From positions 186,001 to 250,000 of the forward strand of contig NZ_MVOI01000015.1 of assembly GCF_002283555.1 (NCBI RefSeq): a stretch of DNA of 64,000 nucleotides. The letters run 5' to 3'. The DNA is from Rubrivirga sp. SAORIC476 (GTDB taxonomy: Bacteria; Bacteroidota; Rhodothermia; Rhodothermales; Rubricoccaceae). The notes beneath the pieces were generated by a model, which saw only the letters and a program-made list of their open reading frames with translations, had not been told where the DNA came from and made no database searches. The translations under genes and the position numbers were made by a program. Of this stretch, positions 19,806-27,684 are shown piece by piece; positions within the stretch are counted from its first letter, which is position 1, and each line of letters opens with the position of its first letter.

Positions 19806-20537
19806 ATGCCTGACTCCACCCCCACCGACACCCCGTTCTCCGCCGACCGCCCGATGTCGCCTCGCGACATGGCGCGCTGGCAGGAGAGCCGGATCAAAGA
19901 CACGTGGCGGGTCTTCCGCATCATGAGCGAGTTCGTCGAGGGCTTCGAGCGCCTCGGCACCATCGGCCCGAGCGTGTCCGTGTTCGGCTCCGCCCGGACG
20001 CCCGAGGGCACGCCCTACTACGACCTCGCGATCGCAGTGGGCAAGGAGCTCGCCGACCGCGGCTATGCCGTCATCACGGGGGGTGGGCCGGGCATCATGC
20101 AGGCGGCCAACGAGGGCGCACACAAGGCGGGCGGCGTCTCGGTCGGCCTCAACATCGCGCTCCCCCACGAGCAGCACGTCAACCCGTACGTGGACCCGGC
20201 GCACGACATCACGTTCGAGTTCTTCTTTGCGCGTAAGACGATGTTCGTGAAGTACGCCCAGGGCTACATCGTGCTGCCGGGCGGCTTCGGGACGATGGAC
20301 GAGCTGTTCGAGAGCCTGACGCTGATCCAGACCCGCAAGACGGCCCACTTCCCGGTCGTCCTGATGGGCTCCGCGTACTGGGGCGGGCTTCTGGACTGGA
20401 TCCGCGGCACCCTGCTGGAGGGCGGCTACATCTCCGTTGACGACCCCGACCTGATGGTGCTCACCGACGACCCGGTGGAGGCCGTCGACGTGATCGACCG
20501 ATTCTGCGCCGAGGCGGGGATCTCGACCAACTTCTGA
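19806..20537 (+). CDS. LOG family protein (nucleoside 5'-monophosphate phosphoribohydrolase-like)
   Basis: A 243-residue Rossmann-like protein of the LOG/TIGR00730 type. SVFGSAR lies near residue 58, TGGGPGIMQAANEGA follows near 92, and the signature PGGFGTMDE is near 158. These motifs bind and cleave AMP-type nucleotides to base and ribose 5-phosphate in characterised members. The ~45-residue N-terminal extension matches the longer bacterial group. It is preceded by a terminator and followed by another independent gene. Biological substrate not known. Confidence 0.88.
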   Translation: MPDSTPTDTPFSADRPMSPRDMARWQESRIKDTWRVFRIMSEFVEGFERLGTIGPSVSVFGSARTPEGTPYYDLAIAVGKELADRGYAVITGGGPGIMQAANEGAHKAGGVSVGLNIALPHEQHVNPYVDPAHDITFEFFFARKTMFVKYAQGYIVLPGGFGTMDELFESLTLIQTRKTAHFPVVLMGSAYWGGLLDWIRGTLLEGGYISVDDPDLMVLTDDPVEAVDVIDRFCAEAGISTNF

Positions 20538-20642
20538 CCCGTCGGACCGCGGCCTCTGGCGGACAGTGAGGTCCACTCCGCCGGACGCCGGGGCGCACGA
20601 ATCGTCCCGCATTGCCGTTCCCACAGCCTGGCACGGCCTCTG

Positions 20643-20648
20643 TAGCTT
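20643..20648 (+). promoter_or_regulatory. TAGCTT -7-like element for the TPR gene
   Basis: TAGCTT lies 39 bases upstream of the ATG. The leader in between is CT-rich. Confidence 0.5.
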
Positions 20649-20687
20649 CCCGACTGGTTCTCCCCCCGCCACTCACCCCCTTTTAGA

Positions 20688-21551
20688 ATGTCTCGTTTCG
20701 CTCTGCTCGCCGTCCTCGCGTTCGGCTTCGCCGCCACAGCCTCGGCCCAGACCGACCCGATGGAGGTGCCTGCCACGGCCGTCGACACGGTCGCCACTGA
20801 CTCGACCGAGGCGGTCATCGAGCTCGATCCGGAGCGCGCCCGCGAGCTATACGACGAGGGCGTCGCATCCCTCCGTGGTCAGGACTACGATGCGTCGCTC
20901 CTCAAGTTTGAGGAGGCGCTCGTCTACAACCCCTCGTACGCCGCTGCGGGTCTGGGCCGCGCCCAGTCGATGGCCGCTCTGCGTCGGCTCGAGGAGGCGC
21001 GTGGCGCCTTCGAGGAGGCCATCGCGATGGCCAACGCTTCGAGCGCCTCCACGGCTGCCGACGTCCGGTCGACGGCCGAGCGTCAACTCGCGCAGGTGAA
21101 CGCTGCGCTGGAGGCTCGTGCCGCCGCCGCTGCTGCGGCCGAGCAGGCCAACGCCGCCGCCGCCGGTGCGCAGGCCACGGCCGACAAGGTCCAGCAGGCG
21201 ACCCAGATGCTCTCGGGCAATGACATCACCGAGGCGCAGGCGACCGACGCGTACGCCCTCCTGGAGCAGGCTCGCATGGATGGCTACGACGCCAACCTCG
21301 TCGCCTTCTACTACGCCAAGGCCCTCAATGCCATGGGCCGCGGTGCCGATGCCGTGCCCTACGCGCAGACGGCCATCGACAGCGCCGACGCGACCGGCGA
21401 CAACTCGGGGCTCTACATCCAGCTCGGTCTCGCGCACATGGGCGCCGGCAACAGCGACGAGGCCCGCGCCGCTTTCGAGGCCATCACCGAGGGCCAGTCC
21501 TGGCACGGCTGGGCGCAGCACTACATCGGTCAGCTCGACGCTGAGGGCTGA
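20688..21551 (+). CDS. exported TPR-repeat protein
   Basis: A 287-residue protein with a signal peptide (residues 1-21, ending ASAQ). TPR-like helical pairs follow (ARELYDEGVASLRGQDYDASLLKFEEAL and its follow-up), then an Ala/Gln-rich helical stretch at ~140-175, then more TPR units to the end. It is probably a periplasmic scaffold for protein-protein contacts. No enzymatic motif is present. It has its own promoter-like element and a strong hairpin after the stop, so it is likely transcribed alone. Confidence 0.8.
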   Translation: MSRFALLAVLAFGFAATASAQTDPMEVPATAVDTVATDSTEAVIELDPERARELYDEGVASLRGQDYDASLLKFEEALVYNPSYAAAGLGRAQSMAALRRLEEARGAFEEAIAMANASSASTAADVRSTAERQLAQVNAALEARAAAAAAAEQANAAAAGAQATADKVQQATQMLSGNDITEAQATDAYALLEQARMDGYDANLVAFYYAKALNAMGRGADAVPYAQTAIDSADATGDNSGLYIQLGLAHMGAGNSDEARAAFEAITEGQSWHGWAQHYIGQLDAEG

Positions 21552-21570
21552 ACCGACCCGCTCAACACCA

Positions 21571-21606
21571 CAGCGCCGCGCTGGAGATCTCTCCGGCGCG
21601 GCGCTG
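21571..21606. terminator. bidirectional terminator
   Basis: CAGCGCCGCGC and GCGCGGCGCTG make a perfect 11-bp stem with a 14-base loop that is itself partly self-complementary. It lies between the convergent TPR gene and the 46-residue gene. Confidence 0.65.
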
Positions 21607-21625
21607 GTCGTTCAGGAGGGAGTGC

Positions 21626-21766
21626 TCAGACGATCCGGCGGTTGCCGAGCCACCAGATCACCGCCAGCAGCAAGACCGGCGCGATGAAGCTGACGATCAC
21701 CATCCATTCGAGACCGACCCCGTAACCTTCGGGGGTGGGCGCGAGCAGGGCGAGGAGAAGGGGCAT
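21626..21766 (-). CDS. 46-residue single-pass membrane protein
   Basis: A short ORF encoding 46 residues. A small N-terminal segment precedes one strong membrane helix (residues ~22-41, MVIVSFIAPVLLLAVIWWLG) and a positive tail GNRRIV, which suggests the C-terminus is cytoplasmic. No family is recognised. Support for its being real: a TAGCTT element 25 bases upstream on the same strand (21792-21797), a terminator hairpin after it, and no competing gene on either strand. It faces away from the wbpD-like gene across overlapping promoters. Confidence 0.5.
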   Translation of the reverse strand: MPLLLALLAPTPEGYGVGLEWMVIVSFIAPVLLLAVIWWLGNRRIV

Positions 21767-21779
21767 CGGTGCAGGGGGG

Positions 21780-21785
21780 TAGCTT
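21780..21785 (+). promoter_or_regulatory. TAGCTT -7-like element for the wbpD-like gene
   Basis: TAGCTT lies 38 bases before the GTG start of the acetyltransferase. It forms an inverted repeat with the minus-strand element at 21792-21797. Confidence 0.5.
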
Positions 21786-21791
21786 GAGGAG

Positions 21792-21797
21792 AAGCTA
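21792..21797 (-). promoter_or_regulatory. TAGCTT -7-like element for the 46-residue gene
   Basis: TAGCTT on the minus strand lies 25 bases before the ATG at 21766. Together with the plus-strand copy it gives GTAGCTTGAGGAGAAGCTAC. Confidence 0.5.
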
Positions 21798-21823
21798 CGC
21801 CCCACCTCCGCCAACGATCCGCC

Positions 21824-22582
21824 GTGTCCATCGCCTCTACCGCCCAGATCCACCCCACCGCCCAGGTCGCCGGCGACGCCGAGGTGGGTCACTTCGCCGT
21901 GATCGGGGCCGACGTGGAGATCGGAGGTGGGGCCGTGATCGGCCACCACGTCGTGATCCACGACGGCAGCCGGGTGGGCGCGAGCGTCCGCGTGGACGAC
22001 CACGCCGTGATCGGCAAGCGGCCGATGCGGTCGCTGCGGAGCGCGACGACCTCGGCAGCCGAGATCGGCCCCGCCGTCGTCGGGGAGGGCTCGCTGATCG
22101 GGACGGGCGCGGTCGTCTACCGGGGCGCGACGCTGGGCGCTCGGGTTCTCGTGGCCGACTACGCGACGGTCCGCGAACGGGTCACGGTGGGCGACGAGAC
22201 CATCGTCGGGCGCGGCGTCGCCATCGAGAACGACACGACGGTCGGCGCGCGGTGCAAGCTGGAGACGAACGCCTACCTCACAGCCTACTCGACCGTCGAG
22301 GACGACGTGTTCGTGGCGCCGGGCGTGCTCACGAGCAACGACGACTACATCGGCCGGACGGAGGCGCGCAAGGCGGCGTTCGCGGGGCCGACGATCCGCC
22401 AAGGCGCCCGCCTCGGGGTCGGGGCCGTCGTGCTGCCGGGCCGCGAGGTCGAGGCCGAGGCCGTCGTCGGCGCGGGCGCGGTGCTGACGGGGACGGCGCC
22501 CGGGGGGCGCGTGTCGGTCGGCGTCCCGGCCCGCGACGTGCGGGCGGTCGCGCCGGAGCAGTTGCGCGAGAACGGGGGCTGA
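21824..22582 (+). CDS. hexapeptide-repeat N-acetyltransferase (WbpD-like)
   Basis: A 252-residue left-handed beta-helix acyltransferase built of hexapeptide repeats almost from the first residue (IHPTAQVAGDAEVGHFAVIG) to the end (GGRVSVGVPARDVRAV). A loop around DDYIGR is like that of the UDP-2-acetamido-3-amino-glucuronate N-acetyltransferase WbpD. With the following aminotransferase and oxidoreductase it forms the D-E-B set that turns a UDP-GlcNAc-uronate into its 2,3-diacetamido form (pathway known from Pseudomonas; assignment here is inference). The start is GTG; no ATG lies nearby. A TAGCTT element is 38 bases upstream. Confidence 0.8.
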   Translation: MSIASTAQIHPTAQVAGDAEVGHFAVIGADVEIGGGAVIGHHVVIHDGSRVGASVRVDDHAVIGKRPMRSLRSATTSAAEIGPAVVGEGSLIGTGAVVYRGATLGARVLVADYATVRERVTVGDETIVGRGVAIENDTTVGARCKLETNAYLTAYSTVEDDVFVAPGVLTSNDDYIGRTEARKAAFAGPTIRQGARLGVGAVVLPGREVEAEAVVGAGAVLTGTAPGGRVSVGVPARDVRAVAPEQLRENGG

Positions 22583-22640
22583 CGCGGGGGCATTCCGAGC
22601 GGCCCCGGCGCGCTTCACCGTGCGTCCCCAGAGCACCGGC

Positions 22641-22646
22641 TACCTT
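22641..22646 (+). promoter_or_regulatory. TACCTT -7-like element before the aminotransferase
   Basis: TACCTT lies 29 bases before the ATG of the WbpE-like aminotransferase. This suggests an internal promoter inside the sugar cluster. Confidence 0.4.
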
Positions 22647-22675
22647 CGAGCCGACGCCACCCGCCCCCCCACGGA

Positions 22676-23815
22676 ATGTCCCTCCAGATGGTCGATCTGC
22701 GCGCGCAGATCGAGGCCACCCGCCCCGAGATCGACGCGGCCCTTGCCGCCGTGCTGGACCGAGGCGCCTTCGTCCGCGGCCCCTTCGTCGCTGCCTTCGA
22801 GGAGGAACTGGCGGCCTACGTCACCGGGCTCGGCGCCGAACACGAGGTCCATGCATTGGGCGTCGCCAACGGGACGGACGCGCTCCAGATCGCGCTGATG
22901 GCGCTCGGCGTGGGCGTCGGCGACGAGGTGATCTGCCCGGCGTTCACGTTCGTCGCCACCGCCGAGGCCGCCGCGCTGCTCGGCGCGACGCCCGTCTTCG
23001 CGGACATCGACCCGGACACATTCAACCTCGACCCGGCGGGCGTCGAGGCCGCGATCACGGAGCGCACGAAGGCCGTCGTTCCGGTCCACCTGTTTGGCCA
23101 ATGCGCCGACATGACGGCGTTGCGGACCGTCTGCGACGCGCACGGCCTCCCCCTCGTCGAGGACATGGCCCAGGCGGTCGGCGCGACGTGGAGCGGACGC
23201 CCGGCGGGCACGCTCGGCGCCCTCGGGACGCTCTCGTTCTATCCGTCCAAGAACCTCGGTGCGTTCGGCGACGGCGGCGCCATCCTGACGACCGACGCCG
23301 CGCTGGCCGACCGCGTCCGCCAGATCGCGAATCACGGGGCGGCGAAGAAGTACCACCACACGGCGGTGGGCGTGAACAGCCGGCTGGACGCGATGCAGGC
23401 CGCGATCCTGTCCGTCCACCTGCGCCACCTGCCCGTCTGGACCGACGCCCGTCGCGCGGCGGCGTCCCTGTACGACGAGGCGTTCGCCGAGGTGGACGAG
23501 GTCGTCCGTCCCGTCCGCCGGGACGAGGCGCGGCACGTCTTCCACCAGTACACCCTGCGCGTCCCCGCCGGGGCCCGCGACGCGATCGCGGCCGACCTGA
23601 GAGCCCGTGGCGTGCCGACGATGATCTACTACCCGGAGCCGCTCCACGTCATGGAGCCGTACCGTGCCGACGTGCACCTGCCCGAGACCGACCGCGCGTG
23701 CGCCGAGGTGCTCTCGCTCCCGATGCACCCCCACCTCTCCCCCGCCGACGTGACGCGCGTCGCCGACGCCGTCCGCGCGTCGCTGGCGTCGGTCCTCCCC
23801 GCCGTCGCGGCCTAG
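22676..23815 (+). CDS. DegT/DnrJ/EryC1/StrS aminotransferase (WbpE-like)
   Basis: A 379-residue PLP enzyme of the sugar aminotransferase family. MVDLRAQIEATRPEID starts the protein, GVANGTDALQIAL lies near 65, and FYPSKNLGAFGDGG contains the Schiff-base Lys192. In the WbpE pathway it transfers an amino group from glutamate to C3 of the UDP-3-keto-uronate made by the neighbouring dehydrogenase. It lies 93 bases after the acetyltransferase and 11 bases before the oxidoreductase, so the last two are clearly one unit. The first ATG is used; a second at codon 5 is equally plausible. Confidence 0.9.
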   Translation: MSLQMVDLRAQIEATRPEIDAALAAVLDRGAFVRGPFVAAFEEELAAYVTGLGAEHEVHALGVANGTDALQIALMALGVGVGDEVICPAFTFVATAEAAALLGATPVFADIDPDTFNLDPAGVEAAITERTKAVVPVHLFGQCADMTALRTVCDAHGLPLVEDMAQAVGATWSGRPAGTLGALGTLSFYPSKNLGAFGDGGAILTTDAALADRVRQIANHGAAKKYHHTAVGVNSRLDAMQAAILSVHLRHLPVWTDARRAAASLYDEAFAEVDEVVRPVRRDEARHVFHQYTLRVPAGARDAIAADLRARGVPTMIYYPEPLHVMEPYRADVHLPETDRACAEVLSLPMHPHLSPADVTRVADAVRASLASVLPAVAA

Positions 23816-23826
23816 CCCCTCCCGCT

Positions 23827-24855
23827 GTGTCCTCGTTCGCCTTCACCGACTCCGTCCGCCTCGGCCAGATCGGCGTCGGCCGGTGGGGGCGCAACCTGCT
23901 CCGCAACCTGGCGGCGCTGCCCGCGGCCGACGTCGCCGCCGTGTGCGACCCGTCGGACCCCGCCCTCGCCGAGGCGGCCCGGCTCGTCCCCAACGCCCGC
24001 GCCACACGCAACGCGGACGCTGTCCTGGGAGATGACGCCATCGAGGCGGTCGTGATCGCGACCGAGACGCCGCTCCACTTCGAGATGGCCGAGGCGGCGC
24101 TCCTCGCGGGCAAGCACGTGTTCGTCGAGAAGCCGCTCGCCCAGACTGTCGCGCAGGCCGAGCGGCTGGTGGCGCTGGCCGACGAGCGCGGCCGGACGCT
24201 GATGGTGGGCCACCTGCTGCGCTACCACCCGGCGTTCCGCCACGTCGAGGAGTTGGCCGAGGCGGGCGCCCTGGGCGACCTGCGCTACCTCTACAGCGTC
24301 CGCGTCAACCTGGGCGTGGTACGGCAGAAGGAGAACGCCTTCGACAGCCTGGCGCCGCACGACCTGGCCGTGGCGCGGGCCCTCCTGGGCGAGGCGACCG
24401 CGGTGACGGCGCAGGGCCGGGCGTTCCTCCAAGAGGGCGTCGAGGACGTGGTGTTCGCGACCGTCGAGTACGGCGGCGGCACCCTCGCCCACATCCACGC
24501 CTCCTGGCTCGACCCCCACAAGGTCCGCCGGACGACGCTCGTCGGCAGCCAGAAGATGGCCGTCGTGGACGACATGGAGCCGGCCGAGAAGCTCCGCGTC
24601 TACGACAAGGGCGTCGACACCGTGGCCGGGTCGGCCGACCTCGCCGGGACGCTCGCAGTCCGCACGGGCGAGATCGCGGTCCCCTTCCTCCCCCCCGCCG
24701 AGCCGCTGCGGCTGGAGATGGAGGAGTTCCTGTCCGCCATCCGCCAGCACCGCCCGGCCCGCACGGACGGCGTCGACGGGCTGGAGGTCGTCCGCGTGCT
24801 GGACGCCGCGCGCGTGTCGCTCCGGGAAGGACGGCGCGTCGAGATCACTCGCTGA
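23827..24855 (+). CDS. Gfo/Idh/MocA oxidoreductase (WbpB-like)
   Basis: A 342-residue NAD(P)-dependent oxidoreductase. The Rossmann motif GQIGVGRWGRNLL is near residue 13 and the family EKPLAQT motif near 100. The C-terminal domain contains DSLAPHDLAVA. In the WbpB role it oxidises C3 of UDP-GlcNAc-uronate and regenerates its cofactor for the aminotransferase step. It starts with GTG 11 bases after the aminotransferase stop and closes the cluster. WbpA (the 6-dehydrogenase) and any epimerase are not in the window. A related pathway using another NDP-sugar would fit equally well. Confidence 0.85.
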   Translation: MSSFAFTDSVRLGQIGVGRWGRNLLRNLAALPAADVAAVCDPSDPALAEAARLVPNARATRNADAVLGDDAIEAVVIATETPLHFEMAEAALLAGKHVFVEKPLAQTVAQAERLVALADERGRTLMVGHLLRYHPAFRHVEELAEAGALGDLRYLYSVRVNLGVVRQKENAFDSLAPHDLAVARALLGEATAVTAQGRAFLQEGVEDVVFATVEYGGGTLAHIHASWLDPHKVRRTTLVGSQKMAVVDDMEPAEKLRVYDKGVDTVAGSADLAGTLAVRTGEIAVPFLPPAEPLRLEMEEFLSAIRQHRPARTDGVDGLEVVRVLDAARVSLREGRRVEITR

Positions 24856-24863
24856 CTGCCCCC

Positions 24864-24879
24864 GCCTCGACACCGAGGC
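24864..24879. terminator. short hairpin between convergent genes
   Basis: GCCTCG and CGAGGC pair around ACAC in the 27-base gap between the oxidoreductase and the aminotransferase. It is short but well placed for a bidirectional terminator and again uses the CCTCG/CGAGG arms. Confidence 0.35.
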
Positions 24880-24882
24880 CGG

Positions 24883-26058
24883 CTACCCGAAGGCGTCGAC
24901 CAGCCGGTCGCAGGCCTCGTCCAGGACGGAGGCCTCCTTGGCGTAGCAGAACCGCAGGTGCCCGTCGCCGTCGGCCGGGTCGGCGAAGAACGACGGGCCG
25001 GGGACGCAGGCGACGCCCGCGGTCTCGATCAGCGTCGTCGTGGCCGTGCGCGCGTTCTCGAAGCCGGGCGTGCCCAGGCGGTCGCCGAGGCCGGCCAAGA
25101 CGTAGTAGGCCCCCTCGGGCGGATCGGCGTCGAAGCCGCAGGCGCGGAGCGCGTCCACCATGCGCGTCCGCTTGGCCGTGTAGTCGGCCAGCATCTGGGT
25201 GTAGTAGGCCTCGGGCAGCGGGAGCGCGGCGGCCAGGCCGTGCTGGAGCGGGGCCGGGGCGCAGATCGTCGTCAGGTCGTTGACCAGCCCGATTTTCTCG
25301 GCCACCTCGGCGGGGGCCACGGCGTAGCCCAGCCGCCAGCCGGTCATGTTGAACGTCTTCGAGAAGCCCGACAGCGTGATCGTCCGCTCGTAGGCGCCGT
25401 CGCGGGAGGCGGGCGACAAGTGGCGGCGCCCGTCGTAGACCATGTGCTCGTAGATCTCGTCGGTGAGCACCCACAGGTCGTGCCGCTCCACCTCTGCGTA
25501 GAGGGCGGCCAGTTCATCCTCGGACCAGACCTTGCCCGACGGGTTGGCGGGCGTGCAGACGAGCACGGCCTTGGTGCGGTCGGCGATGGCATCGGCCAGC
25601 CGGTCGGGGTCGAACGTCCACCGCCCCCCGCCCTTCGTCAGCGGGACGGCCACGGGGCGGATGCCGTGGAGCCGCAGAATGCCTGCGTGGTAGCCGTAAA
25701 ACGGCTCGAACAGAATCACCTCGTCGCCCGGCTCGAACAGCGTCAGCACAGTCGCCAGGAACGCGCCCGTCGAGCCCGTCGACACGACCACCGACTCGGG
25801 CCCCTCGACCGGGATGCCGTTGAACGACATGGCCTTGTCGGCAATGGCTTCGCGGAGCGCCTGCGTTCCGTTGTAGGCCGTGTAGATCTGCGAGCCGTCG
25901 CGGAGCGCCGCCACCGTTGCCTCCACGATGGGCGTGGGCGTGGCCAGGTCACAGATCCCCTGCCCGAGGTTGATGCCTCCGACGCGGTTGACCTCGAAGG
26001 TGACCGCCCGGATGTCGGACTGGCGGAGGGCGTCGGTGCGGGCGGCGAGCGGCTTCAT
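24883..26058 (-). CDS. class I/II PLP aminotransferase
   Basis: A 391-residue fold-type I aminotransferase. VNRVGGINLGQGICDLATP is near residue 25, YTAYNGTQALREAIA follows, then CTPANPSGKVW, and SGFSKTFNMTGWRLGY with the PLP Lys234. The pattern is closest to the aspartate/methionine/kynurenine aminotransferase group. It probably moves amino groups from an amino acid to a 2-oxo acid in the cytoplasm; the preferred substrate cannot be told. A GATCTT element lies 22 bases upstream of the ATG. It is divergent from the DUF4139 gene. Confidence 0.88.
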   Translation of the reverse strand: MKPLAARTDALRQSDIRAVTFEVNRVGGINLGQGICDLATPTPIVEATVAALRDGSQIYTAYNGTQALREAIADKAMSFNGIPVEGPESVVVSTGSTGAFLATVLTLFEPGDEVILFEPFYGYHAGILRLHGIRPVAVPLTKGGGRWTFDPDRLADAIADRTKAVLVCTPANPSGKVWSEDELAALYAEVERHDLWVLTDEIYEHMVYDGRRHLSPASRDGAYERTITLSGFSKTFNMTGWRLGYAVAPAEVAEKIGLVNDLTTICAPAPLQHGLAAALPLPEAYYTQMLADYTAKRTRMVDALRACGFDADPPEGAYYVLAGLGDRLGTPGFENARTATTTLIETAGVACVPGPSFFADPADGDGHLRFCYAKEASVLDEACDRLVDAFG

Positions 26059-26080
26059 CGAGATCGGGGTCGGGTAGGAG

Positions 26081-26086
26081 AAGATC
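26081..26086 (-). promoter_or_regulatory. GATCTT -7-like element for the aminotransferase
   Basis: A one-base variant of the TA(G/C/T)CTT series at exactly 22 bases from the ATG. Confidence 0.35.
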
Positions 26087-26199
26087 GGTCACCCGCTCCC
26101 TCAACTCCGAACCATGAACCCTGAACTCTGAGCCCCGCACTCCCGGAGAGACTTTTCGGCCGGTCCGCGCGTCTTGTAGAGCGACCTTCCCCCTCCCCC

Positions 26200-27633
26200 A
26201 TGCGCCCCGTCCTCCTCGCCCTCGCCCTCCTCCTTGCCGTGCCTGCCGACGCCCAGTCGCCCGTCATCTCGACGCCCGAGAGCCGGGAGGCCGTCTCGCT
26301 GACCGTCTACAACGGCGGCTTCGCCGTCGTGCGCGAGGTCCGGCCGCTCATGCTGAGCCGGGGCGTGACGACGCTGCGGTTCGAGGGCGTGCCCTCCCAG
26401 ATCGACGCGACCAGCCTGTCGCTGGCCTCGCTCACCGACCCCGGCTCGCTGTCGGTGCTGGAGCAGAACTACCAGTACAACCTGATCGGCACCAACTCCG
26501 TCCTCGACGCGGCCGTCGGGCAGCGCATCCGGATCATCCGGCAGGTCGGCGAGAGCACGGTCGTGGACACGGGCGTGCTGCTGAGCCAGCCCAACCAGGG
26601 CCGCATCATCCGAACCGACGACGGGCGCGTGCTGGTCAACCCGGAGGGCACCATCGAGTTGCTGACGCTGCCCGAGGGGCTGCTGAGCCGCCCGTCGCTC
26701 CTGTGGCGGCTGGAGTCCGACCGCGCCGGCGAGCAGCGCGTCGAGGCGCGCTACCTCACCAACGGCATGACCTGGAAGGCCGACTACGTGGCTGTGGTCA
26801 ACGAGGCCGAGAACCGGGTCGACCTGACGGGCTGGGTGACGCTCCAGAACAACTCGGGCGCGACCTACCCGGACGCCACGCTCCAGTTGATCGCGGGCGA
26901 CGTGCGCCGCGTCCAGCCCAACCGTCCCGAGATGATGTACGACGCGATGGCCGAGGCCGCACCGGTCATGGCCCGCATGCAGTCGGCCCCGCAGCAGGAG
27001 GCCTTCTTCGAGTACCACCTGTACAGCTTCCCCAACCCGACCACCATCGCGGACCGGGAGACGAAGCAGCTCGAGCTGCTCTCGGCGGCCGATGTGGGCG
27101 TGAGCCGCCGGCTCATCTTCGACGGCAGCGGACAGTACTTCCCGTTCTACCGCGCCCCGCGGCCCGGCGCCGTCGGCAACGAGATGAGCGCGGCCGTCGT
27201 GCTGGAGGTCGAGAACGCCGAGACCAACAACATGGGGATGCCGCTCCCGGCGGGCATCGTCCGCGTCTACAAGGCGGACCGGCGCGGCAACCTGCAGTTC
27301 CTCGGCGAGGACCAGATCGACCACACGCCGCGCAACGAGACCGTCCGCCTCTACGTGGGCGACGCCTTCGACGTGGTCGGCACGCGGCGCGAGATGGGCA
27401 ACCGCCGCATCAACGACCGGACGCGCGAGATCACCGTCGAGGTGGAGGTCCGCAACCGGAAGGAGACCGCCACCGAGGTGGACGTGGTCGAGCGCGTCTT
27501 CTGGGGCGACTGGGAGATCACTGACTCGAACGTTGAGGCCACCCGCCTCGACGCCCGCACGGCCCAGTTCACGGTCCCGCTCGCGCCTGACGAGACCGTG
27601 ACGGTCCGCTACACGGCGCGGCTGCGGAACTAG
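26200..27633 (+). CDS. exported DUF4139 protein
   Basis: A 477-residue protein with a signal peptide (residues 1-19, ending ADA|QS). The N-terminal part (SLTVYNGGFAVVREVR) is followed by the central DUF4139 region (VEARYLTNGMTWKADYVAVV, then LTGWVTLQNNSGATYPDATLQL). The end is beta-sandwich-like and closes with VTVRYTARLRN. Proteins of this family are mostly beta structure and lie in the periplasm or at the surface; the function is not known. A CT-rich leader (CCTTCCCCCTCCCCC) precedes the ATG. Followed by the NamZ-like gene after 51 bases, possibly co-transcribed. Confidence 0.85.
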   Translation: MRPVLLALALLLAVPADAQSPVISTPESREAVSLTVYNGGFAVVREVRPLMLSRGVTTLRFEGVPSQIDATSLSLASLTDPGSLSVLEQNYQYNLIGTNSVLDAAVGQRIRIIRQVGESTVVDTGVLLSQPNQGRIIRTDDGRVLVNPEGTIELLTLPEGLLSRPSLLWRLESDRAGEQRVEARYLTNGMTWKADYVAVVNEAENRVDLTGWVTLQNNSGATYPDATLQLIAGDVRRVQPNRPEMMYDAMAEAAPVMARMQSAPQQEAFFEYHLYSFPNPTTIADRETKQLELLSAADVGVSRRLIFDGSGQYFPFYRAPRPGAVGNEMSAAVVLEVENAETNNMGMPLPAGIVRVYKADRRGNLQFLGEDQIDHTPRNETVRLYVGDAFDVVGTRREMGNRRINDRTREITVEVEVRNRKETATEVDVVERVFWGDWEITDSNVEATRLDARTAQFTVPLAPDETVTVRYTARLRN

Positions 27634-27684
27634 GGCGGGATGCGGGATGCAGAGGACGGGAGGGATGCGGCATCTTGCCCGTCC

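Noticed and set aside
18717-20672. Minus-strand extension of the nucleotidyltransferase frame through the OmpA and LOG genes
   Set aside because: The extension is antisense to two well-supported genes, and the ATG at 18716 starts the family motif MKLIVPMAGRGTRLRP at once.
21767-22636. Minus-strand frame reading into the 46-residue gene from the wbpD-like region
   Set aside because: The upstream part is antisense to the beta-helix acetyltransferase and lacks any family pattern; only the last 46 codons have independent support.
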